Below, piece after piece: positions 21,771 to 31,398 of a stretch of DNA of 35,927 bases. This DNA is from Promethearchaeota archaeon (lineage in GTDB: Archaea > Asgardarchaeota > Lokiarchaeia > Sigyniarchaeales > SOKP01), in NCBI GenBank assembly GCA_016930515.1, contig JAFGGO010000040.1, positions 1-35,927 on the forward strand, written 5' to 3'. The translations under genes were made by a program, and so were the position numbers. The first letter of the stretch is position 1, and the number at the start of each line of letters is the position of its first letter. A model generated the notes under the pieces. The model was not told where the DNA came from and did not search any database. It was given only the letters and a program-made list of their open reading frames with translations.

Positions 21771-23012
21771 TTAATTTAAAGCTTGATTGTCAAGTTTTAA
21801 AATCGCTCTTTTTACGAGAAGATAGGCGTGATTTAAAATTTGAATGTCTACTTTATCAGGCGTATCCTTTTTGCTGTGCGTGTATCTTGCGGCAGCTCTT
21901 GTCGTGAAATCAATCGCATCGAATTTTTTCAAATGAAATGGAAGGGAATCGGTATGTGCTCCCACTGGAACGTGAAACGATTTAACTCCTATGTCCAATT
22001 CGTTCGAAGAGATTTCCACGACAGATCTTAATGTAGGTGATATTTTCTTCTTGGGGAAAATGCCATACGATTTGATGTATTGCAAGTAATTATTCTTTTC
22101 CGGCCTAGCCGAGACCATGTCAAAATTAAATTGGAAAGCCTTTCCCATTGGAAATTTTTGTTCAAACCAGTCGATAAAGTTTCTTGATCCCATCGTTCCT
22201 ATTTCTTCTGCAGAAAATTGACAGATCCATAAATTGTAATTGCTTAACGGATTATTCTTAAAGAACGCGCTTAATTCAAAGATTATTGACATCCCCGTCG
22301 CGTTATCCAGGGATCCAGGCGATTTATTTCTTACCTTAAGAAATAGAAGTGCAATATTGGAAGTAATTACTGACGCAGTAGCAATTACGATTCCAATTTC
22401 GAGAAAATAACTTAAATAGATGTTTATTGAGGAAATTTGATGATACTCGAGGAGGTATATGACATATAGGATCGACAAGGATACCTCCCCGTATATCCAC
22501 ATGCGAAAAAATAAAACCCTCCATATTGTTTCATAGGTTTGCGATTTTGAATCCAAATGGGCAGAAACGACGATATTGTTTGCGTCATCTGATGTCATTT
22601 TTTTTGAAGGGATCTTTATAAAGATATTTGTAGCCGAGACCTTTTTTCCCAAATTTTTTTCCCAAAATCCCTTAAGTTCTGGGTGCTTGAAGACCTTATT
22701 CATGGAAAGAAAAATTAAAAGAAAACAAATTACGAACAGATATATTAATATTGGATTGATGTATTTGGCTAATAATATCATTAACAACGAGATAATGTTA
22801 GTGAAAATTACGATTTTTACGAAAATTTCAGAGTAAAATGTTGAGAAGATAAATTCTTGGCGCTCTATTTCTTCCTTTTTAAATCCAATCGACTTAAATG
22901 TTTCTTCAACCACCTTAACGGCTCGTTTTTCTCCTTGTGTACCTGCTAAACGAGGAAAACTAAAGGTCTCAATATGTTTTTTTAAATTTCCTTCAATTGC
23001 ACTTTCTTCCAT
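21771..23012 (-). CDS. Membrane-embedded M28-family metallopeptidase
   Basis: Zinc aminopeptidase fold with visible ligands: H152/D154 ('VSAHLDS'), D236 ('GSLDNATG'), E269-E270 ('FSAEEIGT'), an Asp in 'FNFDMVSA' and a His in 'RYTHSKKD'. Unusually, four hydrophobic helices are present: two (about 62-103) before the first ligand and two (about 165-188 and 200-225) between the first ligand pair and D236. The catalytic domain is thus threaded through the membrane rather than anchored at one end. N-terminal 'FPRLAGTQGEKRA' is the typical M28 cap. The substrate is unknown; peptide trimming at the membrane is likely. Confidence 0.85.
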   Translation of the reverse strand: MEESAIEGNLKKHIETFSFPRLAGTQGEKRAVKVVEETFKSIGFKKEEIERQEFIFSTFYSEIFVKIVIFTNIISLLMILLAKYINPILIYLFVICFLLIFLSMNKVFKHPELKGFWEKNLGKKVSATNIFIKIPSKKMTSDDANNIVVSAHLDSKSQTYETIWRVLFFRMWIYGEVSLSILYVIYLLEYHQISSINIYLSYFLEIGIVIATASVITSNIALLFLKVRNKSPGSLDNATGMSIIFELSAFFKNNPLSNYNLWICQFSAEEIGTMGSRNFIDWFEQKFPMGKAFQFNFDMVSARPEKNNYLQYIKSYGIFPKKKISPTLRSVVEISSNELDIGVKSFHVPVGAHTDSLPFHLKKFDAIDFTTRAAARYTHSKKDTPDKVDIQILNHAYLLVKRAILKLDNQALN

Positions 23013-23155
23013 GTTATATATTCAATATTCGATATTTAATAATTCTTCGTTGGTAATCATAAAAAATTAAATCTTATCATTATAAAATAGTGGTATCATG
23101 TCAAAATCAATAAAAAAATGAGCTGGGAAAAGAACACCAGTTTAAAATTTAAGGC

Positions 23156-25252
23156 TCATAGCATTATTATTCCCCCAACTAGAATGAAAAGTGGGGCAAA
23201 AGCAATTGAAACGGTGTTAATAACTTTTACGAGTATGTGTAACGACGGACCTGCTGTATCTTTCAATGGATCACCGAATGTATCTCCGACAACTGAGGCT
23301 GAGTGAGCGATAGATCCTTTTCCTCCTAAAAGACCCCCTTCAATCGCCTTTTTCGTGTTATCCAATGCCCCTCCTCCTGTATTCAGTACGAACCCCAAAA
23401 TTATTCCAGAAATCGTTCCTGATATCAAAAAGGCTGCCAAGGCTATTGGTCCAAAAAGAAATCCAATTAAGATAGGGGTTAATGTGCACAACAAGGCCGG
23501 AACGATCATTTGTTTTAAAGCAACCTTTGTGCCAATATCAATGCAACTAGCATAATCTGGTAAGGATTTATTCTGTAAAATTCCGGGATCGTCTCTAAAT
23601 TGACGTTGAATCTCCTTTATCATTCCATAAGCGGATTTACCGGCAGCCTTTATCGCTAAGGCAGAGAACAAAAATGGAATGACGGCACCGATTAATAACG
23701 AGCATAAGATAACGGGGTGATAAATGTTTACATCCGTTGCTTTAATTTCCTCCAAATAGGCTTCAAATAGGATTATTGCAGATAAAGCGGCACAAGTTAT
23801 TCCGAATCCTTTTGCCAAGGCTTTTGTCGTGTTTCCTACAGCATCCAGTCGATCTAAATTGTATCTTACTTCTTCACCTTGATGCGACATTTCGGCAATA
23901 CCCGCTGCGTTGTCTGAGACCGGTCCGAACCCATCGAAAGCTAATATGATTGTAGTGATCGATAAGAGTCCCAGGGTTGCGACGGTAATCCCAAATACTC
24001 CACCTAAATAGGGATCGATACCAATGGCCGTTCCATATTGTTCACCCAAGAAAAATGTGATTATTATGGCAAGAACAAAAGAGATCACCGGAATTGCTGG
24101 TGATTCCAAGCCTAAGGAGAATCCACTAATAACGTTTGTAGCGGCACCCGTTTCCGAGTTTTTAATTACCTCTTTTACCGGCTTATATCTCGAAGAAGTG
24201 TAATAATCAACAATGAAATAAGTTGACAACCCTAAGGCAATTCCAATTAACGCGGATAAAAATAAGTAGAGCCATCCATCATTGAAGCATGTTAATGTCA
24301 TTACAAGGAATATGATGATGTTAAGGCCAGCAGTTATCGAGAGTCCTCGAGCAAACGCAGTTATGGGTGATTTATCACTTTTTTTCATTTTCACAAAATA
24401 ACCACCAAACACCGATGCAAGATTTCCCAACGCTCTTGTGATCAAGGAAAAAACAATGTAAAGGGGATTATTCGTTATCAAGCTCAAGGTTACTCCAATT
24501 ATCATCGCTGCGATGTTGTTTGCTGAAGACGATTCAAAAAGATCGGCACCCCTTCCAGCGCAATCACCTACATTATCGCCCACATTATCAGCAATGGCCG
24601 CAGGATTTCGAATGTCGTCCTCGGGAAGCCCCTGTTCTAATTTTCCGACTAGATCCGCTCCAATATCTGCTCCTTTAGTAAAAATTCCCCCTCCTAATTG
24701 AGCAAATAATGCAGAAAACGACGCACCAAAAGCAAATCCAAGTATGTTTGTCACGGAAAAATTGAAAGTGATATATAGGCTGCTTATCCCTAGCAGAGAG
24801 ATAGAGATGACCGCAACTCCAATGATCATTCCTGCGTTAAAGCCAATCTTGAGAGCACCGGGTAGATCGTTTTTACAAGCTTGTGTGACCTTAACATTTG
24901 ATGTGGTTGATGCTACCATGCTAATGTAACTTGCAACTAGTGAAGTAATGGCTCCTACAAGAAAAGAAATTGCAAGTGGAATGTTGACAAATATTATCAA
25001 TACAAAGAGCACGACCAAAACGATACTTATCGTTTTAAATTGTCTTTTCAGATATGTATTTGATCCAGACCGTATGAGCTCGTGAATCTTAACCATCTCT
25101 TCAGAACCACTTTCAAGTCGTTTTAACTTTTTCATGTGATAAAAAATGTACACTAATCCAATTATTGAAAGTGCTATCGTCAAAGCCATGAAAACCCAGT
25201 ATGCTGAGGCTGTAAGAATGTCCGTGTTATTAAAATCAAAGTCTTGAAACAT
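23156..25252 (-). CDS. hppA: Membrane-bound proton-translocating pyrophosphatase
   Basis: Pumps ions across the cytoplasmic membrane with energy from pyrophosphate hydrolysis. About 16 hydrophobic helices are spread along 698 aa. The substrate site is seen in 'GGGIFTKGADIGADLVGK', 'EDDIRNPAAIADNVGDN' and the following 'VGDCAGRGADLFES' (usual form CAGMAADLFES). A second acidic set is 'VVGDTFGDPLKDTAGPS'. The motif 'AVGNTTKA' has Lys where K+-dependent enzymes have Ala, indicating the K+-independent, H+-pumping subclass. It is divergent from the alpha-glucan phosphorylase gene, sharing a 295-bp promoter region. Confidence 0.95.
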   Translation of the reverse strand: MFQDFDFNNTDILTASAYWVFMALTIALSIIGLVYIFYHMKKLKRLESGSEEMVKIHELIRSGSNTYLKRQFKTISIVLVVLFVLIIFVNIPLAISFLVGAITSLVASYISMVASTTSNVKVTQACKNDLPGALKIGFNAGMIIGVAVISISLLGISSLYITFNFSVTNILGFAFGASFSALFAQLGGGIFTKGADIGADLVGKLEQGLPEDDIRNPAAIADNVGDNVGDCAGRGADLFESSSANNIAAMIIGVTLSLITNNPLYIVFSLITRALGNLASVFGGYFVKMKKSDKSPITAFARGLSITAGLNIIIFLVMTLTCFNDGWLYLFLSALIGIALGLSTYFIVDYYTSSRYKPVKEVIKNSETGAATNVISGFSLGLESPAIPVISFVLAIIITFFLGEQYGTAIGIDPYLGGVFGITVATLGLLSITTIILAFDGFGPVSDNAAGIAEMSHQGEEVRYNLDRLDAVGNTTKALAKGFGITCAALSAIILFEAYLEEIKATDVNIYHPVILCSLLIGAVIPFLFSALAIKAAGKSAYGMIKEIQRQFRDDPGILQNKSLPDYASCIDIGTKVALKQMIVPALLCTLTPILIGFLFGPIALAAFLISGTISGIILGFVLNTGGGALDNTKKAIEGGLLGGKGSIAHSASVVGDTFGDPLKDTAGPSLHILVKVINTVSIAFAPLFILVGGIIML

Positions 25253-25547
25253 TTTTATTCCTGTTTAATTAAAATTTTTAAATAATTGATAATCCGTCAG
25301 TCCATTCGAAATTTAAACCTTTGTATGTACAATCTAAAGTTTGCATCGTTCTATTATCTCTCTTACTTTCTTATATGTAAAAAGTACGAGGAAATACTGA
25401 TAAAAAGTCAGAAATAAGCAATGGAATGTTATTGACTAATATTTATTAGAAATAACTTTATAAAGCAAACAAGTAATGGGGAGATTAATCCTTTCATTTG
25501 AGATTAAAGATTTTATATTTAAATAGAATAATACCCGTGTTTACAAT
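25253..25547. promoter_or_regulatory. Divergent promoter region of hppA and the phosphorylase gene
   Basis: For hppA, the minus strand has ATTATTTAAAAATT (about 25275-25288), giving a very short 5' UTR. For the phosphorylase, TTTTATATTTAAAT (about 25511-25524) lies so near the ATG that the mRNA is probably leaderless. Two small dyads, CTGA/TCAG (about 25397-25411) and CTAAT/ATTAG (about 25436-25449), lie between and could bind a shared regulator. Confidence 0.45.
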
Positions 25548-27251
25548 ATGACATCAAAAGAGAATCGCAAAATTGCATATTTTTCGATGGAGATCGCCTT
25601 AGAAAGCGGATTTCCAATTTATTCTGGAGGGTTAGGTATTTTAGCGGGAGATACCCTTCGATCTGCGGCCGATCTTCAAATACCCATAGTTGGTGTTACA
25701 TTAACTTACAACGCTGGTTATTTTTATCAAATTATTGCTCCCAACGGAAATCAAGTCGAAAGAGATGTTGAATGGGATTTCGAAACAAACTTCATAAAAC
25801 TTAAAGAGAAAGTCGTTCTCGAATTGCAGGACAAGAGTATCACCGTTGAAGCTTGGAAATATAACATATTAGGAAGAACGGGGCACTTGGTCCCGGTAAT
25901 TTTACTTGACACCGATATCCCTGAAAATGAACCGTGGCAAAGGAACCTAACCCATGTATTATACGACGCAAATCGCTTCCAGAGAGTTGTACAAGAGATG
26001 ATACTTGGCGTGTGCGGTTATAAAATGCTAGAAAAATTGGGTTATTCTCAGATAGAAATATATCACTTGAACGAGGGACACGCCGCTTTTCTTATTTTTG
26101 AGTTGCTCGAGAAATATAAAACGCTTGAAGAAGCGAGAAAACATTGCGTTTTTACAACTCATACTCCCGTTAAAGCAGGTCTAGAGGAGTTCGATTATAC
26201 CCTAGTAAGCGATGTGTTTAGAAATCGGTTACCAGAAAATATTAGAGAATTTGCTGGAAAAAATAATCTAAACATGACAGTTCTCGCCCTTAACGGGAGC
26301 AGGTATGTAAATGCCGTTTCTAAAAAACATTCAGAAGTTTCTCAACAAATGTTTCCTAATTTTAAAATTGATTCCATAACAAATGGTGTTCATGTTGGTT
26401 ATTGGCTTTCAAACTACATGAGATCGTTTCTAAATAATGAACTAGGTAGAAATTGGCATTATAACATTCGCACATTAGATCGCGCTTTGGAATTAGATAG
26501 TTACGAACTTTGGCGCGTCCACCTTAAAGCGAAACGCGACCTCCTTAATTACGAACGTTCTCACTCATGGGTTTTATTTGATAAACGTCTGTTGACAATA
26601 GGATTTGCCAGAAGGATGGCAGAATATAAAAGACCGTTGTTAATTTTTAAAGATCTTGAGCGCTTGGCTAAAATTGCAAAGAATAATATACAATTCATAT
26701 TTGCTGGAAAGGCACATCCCGCAGATGTGCAATCCAAATCTTATATAAAGAGCATTAGCGATTATAGCGATTATTTATGGAATTCCTATAAAATTGGTCT
26801 CGTTTTTTTGGAAAATTACGAGCTAGAGTTAGCAAAGTCATTATTAAGCGGAGTTGATGTATGGTTGAATACTCCAAGAAGATACATGGAGGCAAGTGGA
26901 ACAAGTGGAATGAAAGCTGCGATAAATGGTGTCTTAAATTTCTCTGTTTTGGATGGTTGGTGGATTGAAGGATATGAACTATCGAAGAAGATGGCGGGCT
27001 GGGCTATAGGTCCTTCGCCTACGGATCCTAGCCTTAAAATGTCAAACGACCAATCTGATGCTGACGCCTTTTACGAGATATTAGAAAATGAAATCCTTCA
27101 TACCTATAAAAATAATCCAAATGAATGGCAAGAACGAATGAAATATTCGATCCAATTGGGAGCTTATTTCAATACCAATAGAATGATCGAAGAATACGCA
27201 GATAAGGCTTATTTAATAGAACGACAAGACTTATGGAAGTTAAAAGAGTAA
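25548..27251 (+). CDS. glgP: Alpha-glucan (glycogen/maltodextrin) phosphorylase
   Basis: GT35 enzyme that releases glucose-1-phosphate from glycogen or maltodextrin. The N-terminus 'KIAYFSMEIALES' with 'YSGGLGILAGDTLRSA' is the short bacterial/archaeal form. The PLP lysine is K456 within 'EASGTSGMKAAINGV'. Other family blocks are 'YHLNEGHAAF', 'VFTTHTPVKAGLE', 'GFARRMAEYKR' and 'FAGKAHPAD'. At 567 aa it is shorter than the ~820-aa type that carries an N-terminal regulatory region, so allosteric control by AMP is not expected. Pairing with a pyrophosphatase suggests coordination of sugar-phosphate and PPi metabolism. Confidence 0.95.
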   Translation: MTSKENRKIAYFSMEIALESGFPIYSGGLGILAGDTLRSAADLQIPIVGVTLTYNAGYFYQIIAPNGNQVERDVEWDFETNFIKLKEKVVLELQDKSITVEAWKYNILGRTGHLVPVILLDTDIPENEPWQRNLTHVLYDANRFQRVVQEMILGVCGYKMLEKLGYSQIEIYHLNEGHAAFLIFELLEKYKTLEEARKHCVFTTHTPVKAGLEEFDYTLVSDVFRNRLPENIREFAGKNNLNMTVLALNGSRYVNAVSKKHSEVSQQMFPNFKIDSITNGVHVGYWLSNYMRSFLNNELGRNWHYNIRTLDRALELDSYELWRVHLKAKRDLLNYERSHSWVLFDKRLLTIGFARRMAEYKRPLLIFKDLERLAKIAKNNIQFIFAGKAHPADVQSKSYIKSISDYSDYLWNSYKIGLVFLENYELELAKSLLSGVDVWLNTPRRYMEASGTSGMKAAINGVLNFSVLDGWWIEGYELSKKMAGWAIGPSPTDPSLKMSNDQSDADAFYEILENEILHTYKNNPNEWQERMKYSIQLGAYFNTNRMIEEYADKAYLIERQDLWKLKE

Positions 27252-27384
27252 TAGACTAGCGTATTTAGAAAATCAATTGTATACTTGTTACGAGAGAAAC
27301 TTAAATTTTATTATCTAAAGGTTTAAAAATATAATTAAAATTATGTATATTGAATTTTTTTTTAATTAAGATTGGTGAACAAAC

Positions 27385-29811
27385 ATTCAACATTTAATCA
27401 AAACAGAAGAAGCTAAAAAAGCAGATATAGTCGAAATTTTCGACATGCTCGGAACTAACGATAAAGGACTTACCTCCACGGAAGCTGGAAAGCGACTTGA
27501 AATCTACGGTCCGAACGAGATAATTGAGGTAAAGAAAAGTGCACTCAAGCGATTCTTGGAGAACTTCTGGGGGCCTATTCCTTGGATGATCGAGATTGCC
27601 GCCGTGTTGTCAATTCTCATAGAGCATTGGGACGATTTTATTATAATCATCGCAATGTTATTAGTAAATGCCGTAGTAAGATTCTGGGAAGAAAATAAAG
27701 CAGATAACGCAGTTGAACTCTTAAAAGAAAAATTAGCTTTAAAAGCCCGAACAATGCGAGACAATAAATGGATTGAATTGCCCGCAAGAGAGCTCGTTCC
27801 AGGTGACTTAATTCGAGTTCGATTGGGAGATATAATACCCGCAGATATCAAGCTTTTCGAAGGTGATTTCCTCACTTTAGACGAATCCGTACTCACGGGA
27901 GAATCTCTCCCAGTAGATAAGAAATCATCTGACATTGCTTTCGAGGGTGCAATAGTGAGAAAAGGTGAAATGAATGGAATCGTTGTTGGCACGGGTTTGA
28001 ATACTTTTTTTGGAAAAACTACCTCACTAGTGTCTGGAGCGAAAAAAAGAAGTCATTTTCAAATGGCAGTTGTTAAAATAGGTAATTATTTAATTATATT
28101 AGCAGTTGCATTAGTTACTATTGTTTTCGTTGTCGAGTTGGTAAGACTAGAAAATTTTTTCGAAATACTACAGTTCGCACTCGTTTTAATAATTGCGGCA
28201 ATACCAGTTGCACTCCCGGCTGTTTTAATGGTTTCGATGGCGGTCGGTGCGGCAGACCTTGCGAAGAAAAAGGCTATTGCAAAAAGATTATTAGCTATTG
28301 AAGAATTAGCTGGAATGGATGTGCTGTGTTCAGATAAAACAGGTACCATAACTAAAAACGAAATTTCTATCGGTGAAATTGTTCCTTTCGACACCTTTAC
28401 TGCAGAGGACGTTATTTTATACGGTGTTTTATCTTCAAGGGAGGAAGACAAGGATCCAATCGATGATTCATTTTTTACCAAGCTCAAAGAAATGAACAGA
28501 GACTCAAGTAATTATGTAGTTAAAAAATTTAATCCCTTTGATCCCGTCGTGAAAAGAACTGAAGCGATTTTAGAGGAAAATGGTAAAACAATAAAAGTCT
28601 CCAAAGGTGCCGTCCAAGTAATATTAAACTTGATTTCTAACAAGTCGAACGATTTAGAATCCCAAGTGAAGAAGCAAAGTGAAACATTTGCTTCACAAGG
28701 ATACCGCGCTTTAGGGATTGCAAGAACGGATCAAGACGGGGTTTGGCAATATGTTGGGCTTGTGGCTCTTTTCGATCCTCCTCGTGAAGACTCAGCAGAA
28801 ACCATTAAAAACGCAGTTTCGATGGGTATAGATGTAAAAATGGTCACTGGAGATCATGTCGCAATTGCGAGACAAATTTCATCTGAATTGGGAATGGGAG
28901 ATAATTTCGTGTCTGCATCGCAACTCATGGAAAAAAACGAAGCTACGGAAAAATTAGCGGAGGGAGCAAATGGATTCGCAGAAGTATATCCTGAGCATAA
29001 ATATAACATTGTTGAGTATCTCCAGGATAGAGGCCACATTGTAGGAATGACCGGAGATGGTGTTAACGACGCTCCCGCTTTAAAGATTGCTGATGTAGGT
29101 ATTGCTGTTTCGAACGCAACAGACGCAGCAAAATCGGCTGCTGACATTGTTTTAACTGATCCAGGGCTCTCGGTGATCATTGGAGCAACCATTGAAAGCC
29201 GTATTATATTTGAACGCATGAAAAGCTACGCTACATATCGTATTGCGGAAACCGTGAGAGTTCTCATATTTTTGGTAATGGCCATTCTTATATTCAATTT
29301 TTATCCAATTACGGCCATAATGATCGTGTTGCTCGCTCTTTTAAACGATCTCCCAATAATGACTATTGCTTTTGATAATGCCAGGCCTTCAGATGTTCCC
29401 GTTCGCTGGAAAATGCAACGAGTGTTAATCGTCGCTTCAACATTGGGGATAATAGGAGTTTTTTTTAGTTTCATGTTATTCTTAATCGGTAAGGATGTTT
29501 TCAACTTAAGCCTACCAACGCTCCAAACATTCATTTTCTTAAAGCTCGCAGTAGGGGGACACATGACTATATATTTGACGAGGTCAGAGGATCATCATTT
29601 CTGGAAGAAACCTTATCCGGCAAAAATACTCTTTATTGCCTGCGAATCGACACAAGTGGTTGCTACTATATTTGCTGCTTTAGGAGTTCTCATGACTCCT
29701 ATCGGGTGGGCTTTGGCAGGATTCGTCTGGTTATACGCTTTTGGGGCGTTTGCTGTCGCAAATTTCATAAAAGTCGCTTTAGTGAGATATTTAAGAAGAA
29801 ATAAAAATTAA
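27385..29811 (+). CDS. P3A-type plasma-membrane proton ATPase with probable ATT start
   Basis: P-type H+-exporting ATPase. The actuator motif is 'LTGESLPVDKK', the phosphorylated Asp lies in 'CSDKTGTITK' (codon at 28333), TM4 has 'AIPVALPAVL', the hinge reads 'TGDGVNDAPAL', and 'TDPGLSVI' follows. About ten membrane helices are seen. The first ATG (27445) would cut into the conserved N-terminal segment 'ADIVEIFDMLG', which aligns with the plant/fungal 'IEEVFEQL' region. Upstream, no ATG, GTG or TTG is in frame after a stop at 27376; a GGTGA site (27374-27378) is spaced for ATT at 27385. Either a rare ATT start or an indel is implied. No C-terminal autoinhibitory domain follows. Confidence 0.9.
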   Translation: MQHLIKTEEAKKADIVEIFDMLGTNDKGLTSTEAGKRLEIYGPNEIIEVKKSALKRFLENFWGPIPWMIEIAAVLSILIEHWDDFIIIIAMLLVNAVVRFWEENKADNAVELLKEKLALKARTMRDNKWIELPARELVPGDLIRVRLGDIIPADIKLFEGDFLTLDESVLTGESLPVDKKSSDIAFEGAIVRKGEMNGIVVGTGLNTFFGKTTSLVSGAKKRSHFQMAVVKIGNYLIILAVALVTIVFVVELVRLENFFEILQFALVLIIAAIPVALPAVLMVSMAVGAADLAKKKAIAKRLLAIEELAGMDVLCSDKTGTITKNEISIGEIVPFDTFTAEDVILYGVLSSREEDKDPIDDSFFTKLKEMNRDSSNYVVKKFNPFDPVVKRTEAILEENGKTIKVSKGAVQVILNLISNKSNDLESQVKKQSETFASQGYRALGIARTDQDGVWQYVGLVALFDPPREDSAETIKNAVSMGIDVKMVTGDHVAIARQISSELGMGDNFVSASQLMEKNEATEKLAEGANGFAEVYPEHKYNIVEYLQDRGHIVGMTGDGVNDAPALKIADVGIAVSNATDAAKSAADIVLTDPGLSVIIGATIESRIIFERMKSYATYRIAETVRVLIFLVMAILIFNFYPITAIMIVLLALLNDLPIMTIAFDNARPSDVPVRWKMQRVLIVASTLGIIGVFFSFMLFLIGKDVFNLSLPTLQTFIFLKLAVGGHMTIYLTRSEDHHFWKKPYPAKILFIACESTQVVATIFAALGVLMTPIGWALAGFVWLYAFGAFAVANFIKVALVRYLRRNKN

Positions 29812-29812
29812 C

Positions 29813-29836
29813 CTTTTTTTTTGTTCTCTTTTTTTT
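29813..29836 (+). terminator. Oligo-T terminator after the P-type ATPase
   Basis: Two T-runs (eight or more T each) lie within 30 bp after the stop codon. A convergent gene on the other strand ends 190 bp further on with its own T-run. Confidence 0.6.
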
Positions 29837-30005
29837 TGAAAAATCTAGTATTAATTTCCTTTCTTGATTTATTTTCATTCATACTAACTAAAAGAAAAAC
29901 CCTTTATCCTTTAATGTTAATTAATTCCGAATATAATTTTTCTGCTATTAAATAAAATAGTACCAACTAATTTCTAATTTTGATTAATTATTAAGTATTA
30001 AATAT

Positions 30006-30013
30006 AAAAAAAA
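30006..30013 (-). terminator. Oligo-T terminator (minus strand) after the acyl-CoA dehydrogenase gene
   Basis: Eight A on the plus strand read as eight T on the minus strand, about 10 bp after the stop codon at 30023. It ends the flavodiiron/acyl-CoA dehydrogenase operon. Between this and the ATPase terminator nothing else is visible. Confidence 0.5.
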
Positions 30014-30022
30014 GGTAAAGAT

Positions 30023-31384
30023 TTATCGTGACCAGACTTCCTTAAAAACTCCTTTTGGATATTTACACACGGGGCACTCTTCAGGTGGCTCATCACCGTA
30101 GTGAATGTGTCCACAGATGCGACATCTCCAAGCCTTTTTGGCCCCTTTTGATTCTTCAATATCGTCAAGGTACTCTGTTTTCTCCTTCCAATCCTCGTCA
30201 ATCGGTGCGTATGGGACATCTTCTATTGGCGGCATGACTGGTTCATACTCCCCGAGTGCATAACGAGATACGATTAATTGTTGGATTTGAGTCGTACCCT
30301 CGTAGATTTGATACAATTTAGCGTCCCGAAATAACTTTTCAATGGGCATCATTTTAGTGTATCCGTAGCCTCCGTAACATTGAAGGGCGTCGCTTGCGAC
30401 TTCGAGAGCGATTTCCGTTGCGTAAAACTTGGTCATTGAAGCCCATAGGAGCGGGTCCCTGCCGTTGTCGGCGTCCCAAGAAGCCCTCCACGTCATTAAG
30501 CGAGCAGTCTCGACCTTTTGGAACATCTCTGCAATTTTAAACTGGAGTGCCTGAAATTCGGCGAGTGCCTTACCGAAGGCCTTGCGTTTCTTCACGTAAT
30601 GAATTGCCCATTCCATTGCGGACCTCGCCAAACCCGTGGCCATGGCACCTATGATCGGGCGAGTGCGAGCAAATGTCTTCATTGCAAGCGGAAATCCCTC
30701 TCCTGGCTCTGCAAGCACGTCTCCTGCGGGCACCCTGTAATCCTTCAGGTTGACGACGGTGGTGTTTGAACACCTGTGTCCCATTTTTTCGATGTGCCTT
30801 CCTGTTTCCACGCCTTCTCGATCCATGCGCACCAAAAATCCGCAGATACCTTTGTGTCTCGATTTTGGGTCTGCGTTTGCGAACAGAGATATGTACTTTG
30901 CGAGTCCAGCGTTTGTTATCCAATACTTCTTTCCGTTCAATATCCACTCGTCTCCGTCCTTTTCGGCCTTGCATATCATGCCCGCCACATCCGAGCCCAT
31001 TATGGGTTCCGAAGTGGCAAACGAGATCAAGCCGAATTGTGCTAGCAAGTCCTTGCATATTTCTTCTTTCAAAGATTCGTTATTGGACATGAGTAAGGGT
31101 TCCTCTCCCAATCCATTGGCAAATATGCTGGTTGCCATGCCTGGACCCGCTGCTGCAAATTCCTCTACCACGAGAGTCGATTCTAAGAGCCCTAACCCTT
31201 CTCCCCCATATTTTTTCGGTATATCCAGGTTCATGAGACCTGCCTTCCACGCTTCTTCTATCACGTGAATGGGTGTTAATCCGATGTCGTCGTACTTATG
31301 AACTACTGGAAGAATGTGCTCCAGCGAGAATTTTCTGGCTTTATCGCGAAGAGCTACCTGTTTATTTGAAAGTGAAAAATCCAT
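30023..31384 (-). CDS. Acyl-CoA dehydrogenase fused to a C-terminal rubredoxin domain
   Basis: Residues 1-380 are a complete acyl-CoA dehydrogenase: N-terminal helical domain, 'ATSEPIMGSDVAGM', 'NGKKYWITNAGLA', the C-terminal 'QCYGGYGYTKMMPIEKLFRD' and then 'YEGTTQIQQL', whose Glu is at the catalytic-base position. The last ~40 residues form a rubredoxin-like site: 'WRCRICGHIHYGDE' with 'CPVC' after it. The fusion puts a one-electron carrier next to the flavin, so acyl-CoA oxidation may pass electrons to the flavodiiron protein encoded 14 bp upstream in the same operon. The usual partner, ETF, is not encoded here. The substrate chain length cannot be told. Confidence 0.93.
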   Translation of the reverse strand: MDFSLSNKQVALRDKARKFSLEHILPVVHKYDDIGLTPIHVIEEAWKAGLMNLDIPKKYGGEGLGLLESTLVVEEFAAAGPGMATSIFANGLGEEPLLMSNNESLKEEICKDLLAQFGLISFATSEPIMGSDVAGMICKAEKDGDEWILNGKKYWITNAGLAKYISLFANADPKSRHKGICGFLVRMDREGVETGRHIEKMGHRCSNTTVVNLKDYRVPAGDVLAEPGEGFPLAMKTFARTRPIIGAMATGLARSAMEWAIHYVKKRKAFGKALAEFQALQFKIAEMFQKVETARLMTWRASWDADNGRDPLLWASMTKFYATEIALEVASDALQCYGGYGYTKMMPIEKLFRDAKLYQIYEGTTQIQQLIVSRYALGEYEPVMPPIEDVPYAPIDEDWKEKTEYLDDIEESKGAKKAWRCRICGHIHYGDEPPEECPVCKYPKGVFKEVWSR

Positions 31385-31398
31385 TTGGAAACCTCTCC

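Noticed and set aside
27504..29564. Long reverse-strand ORFs under the P-type ATPase
   Set aside because: They are shadows of a clear ATPase reading frame and rich in Ser/Thr/Ile as expected for antisense frames.
30570..31268. Several long ORFs opposite the acyl-CoA dehydrogenase gene
   Set aside because: They are antisense or frame shadows of a GC-richer, well-conserved gene; their translations show no family pattern.
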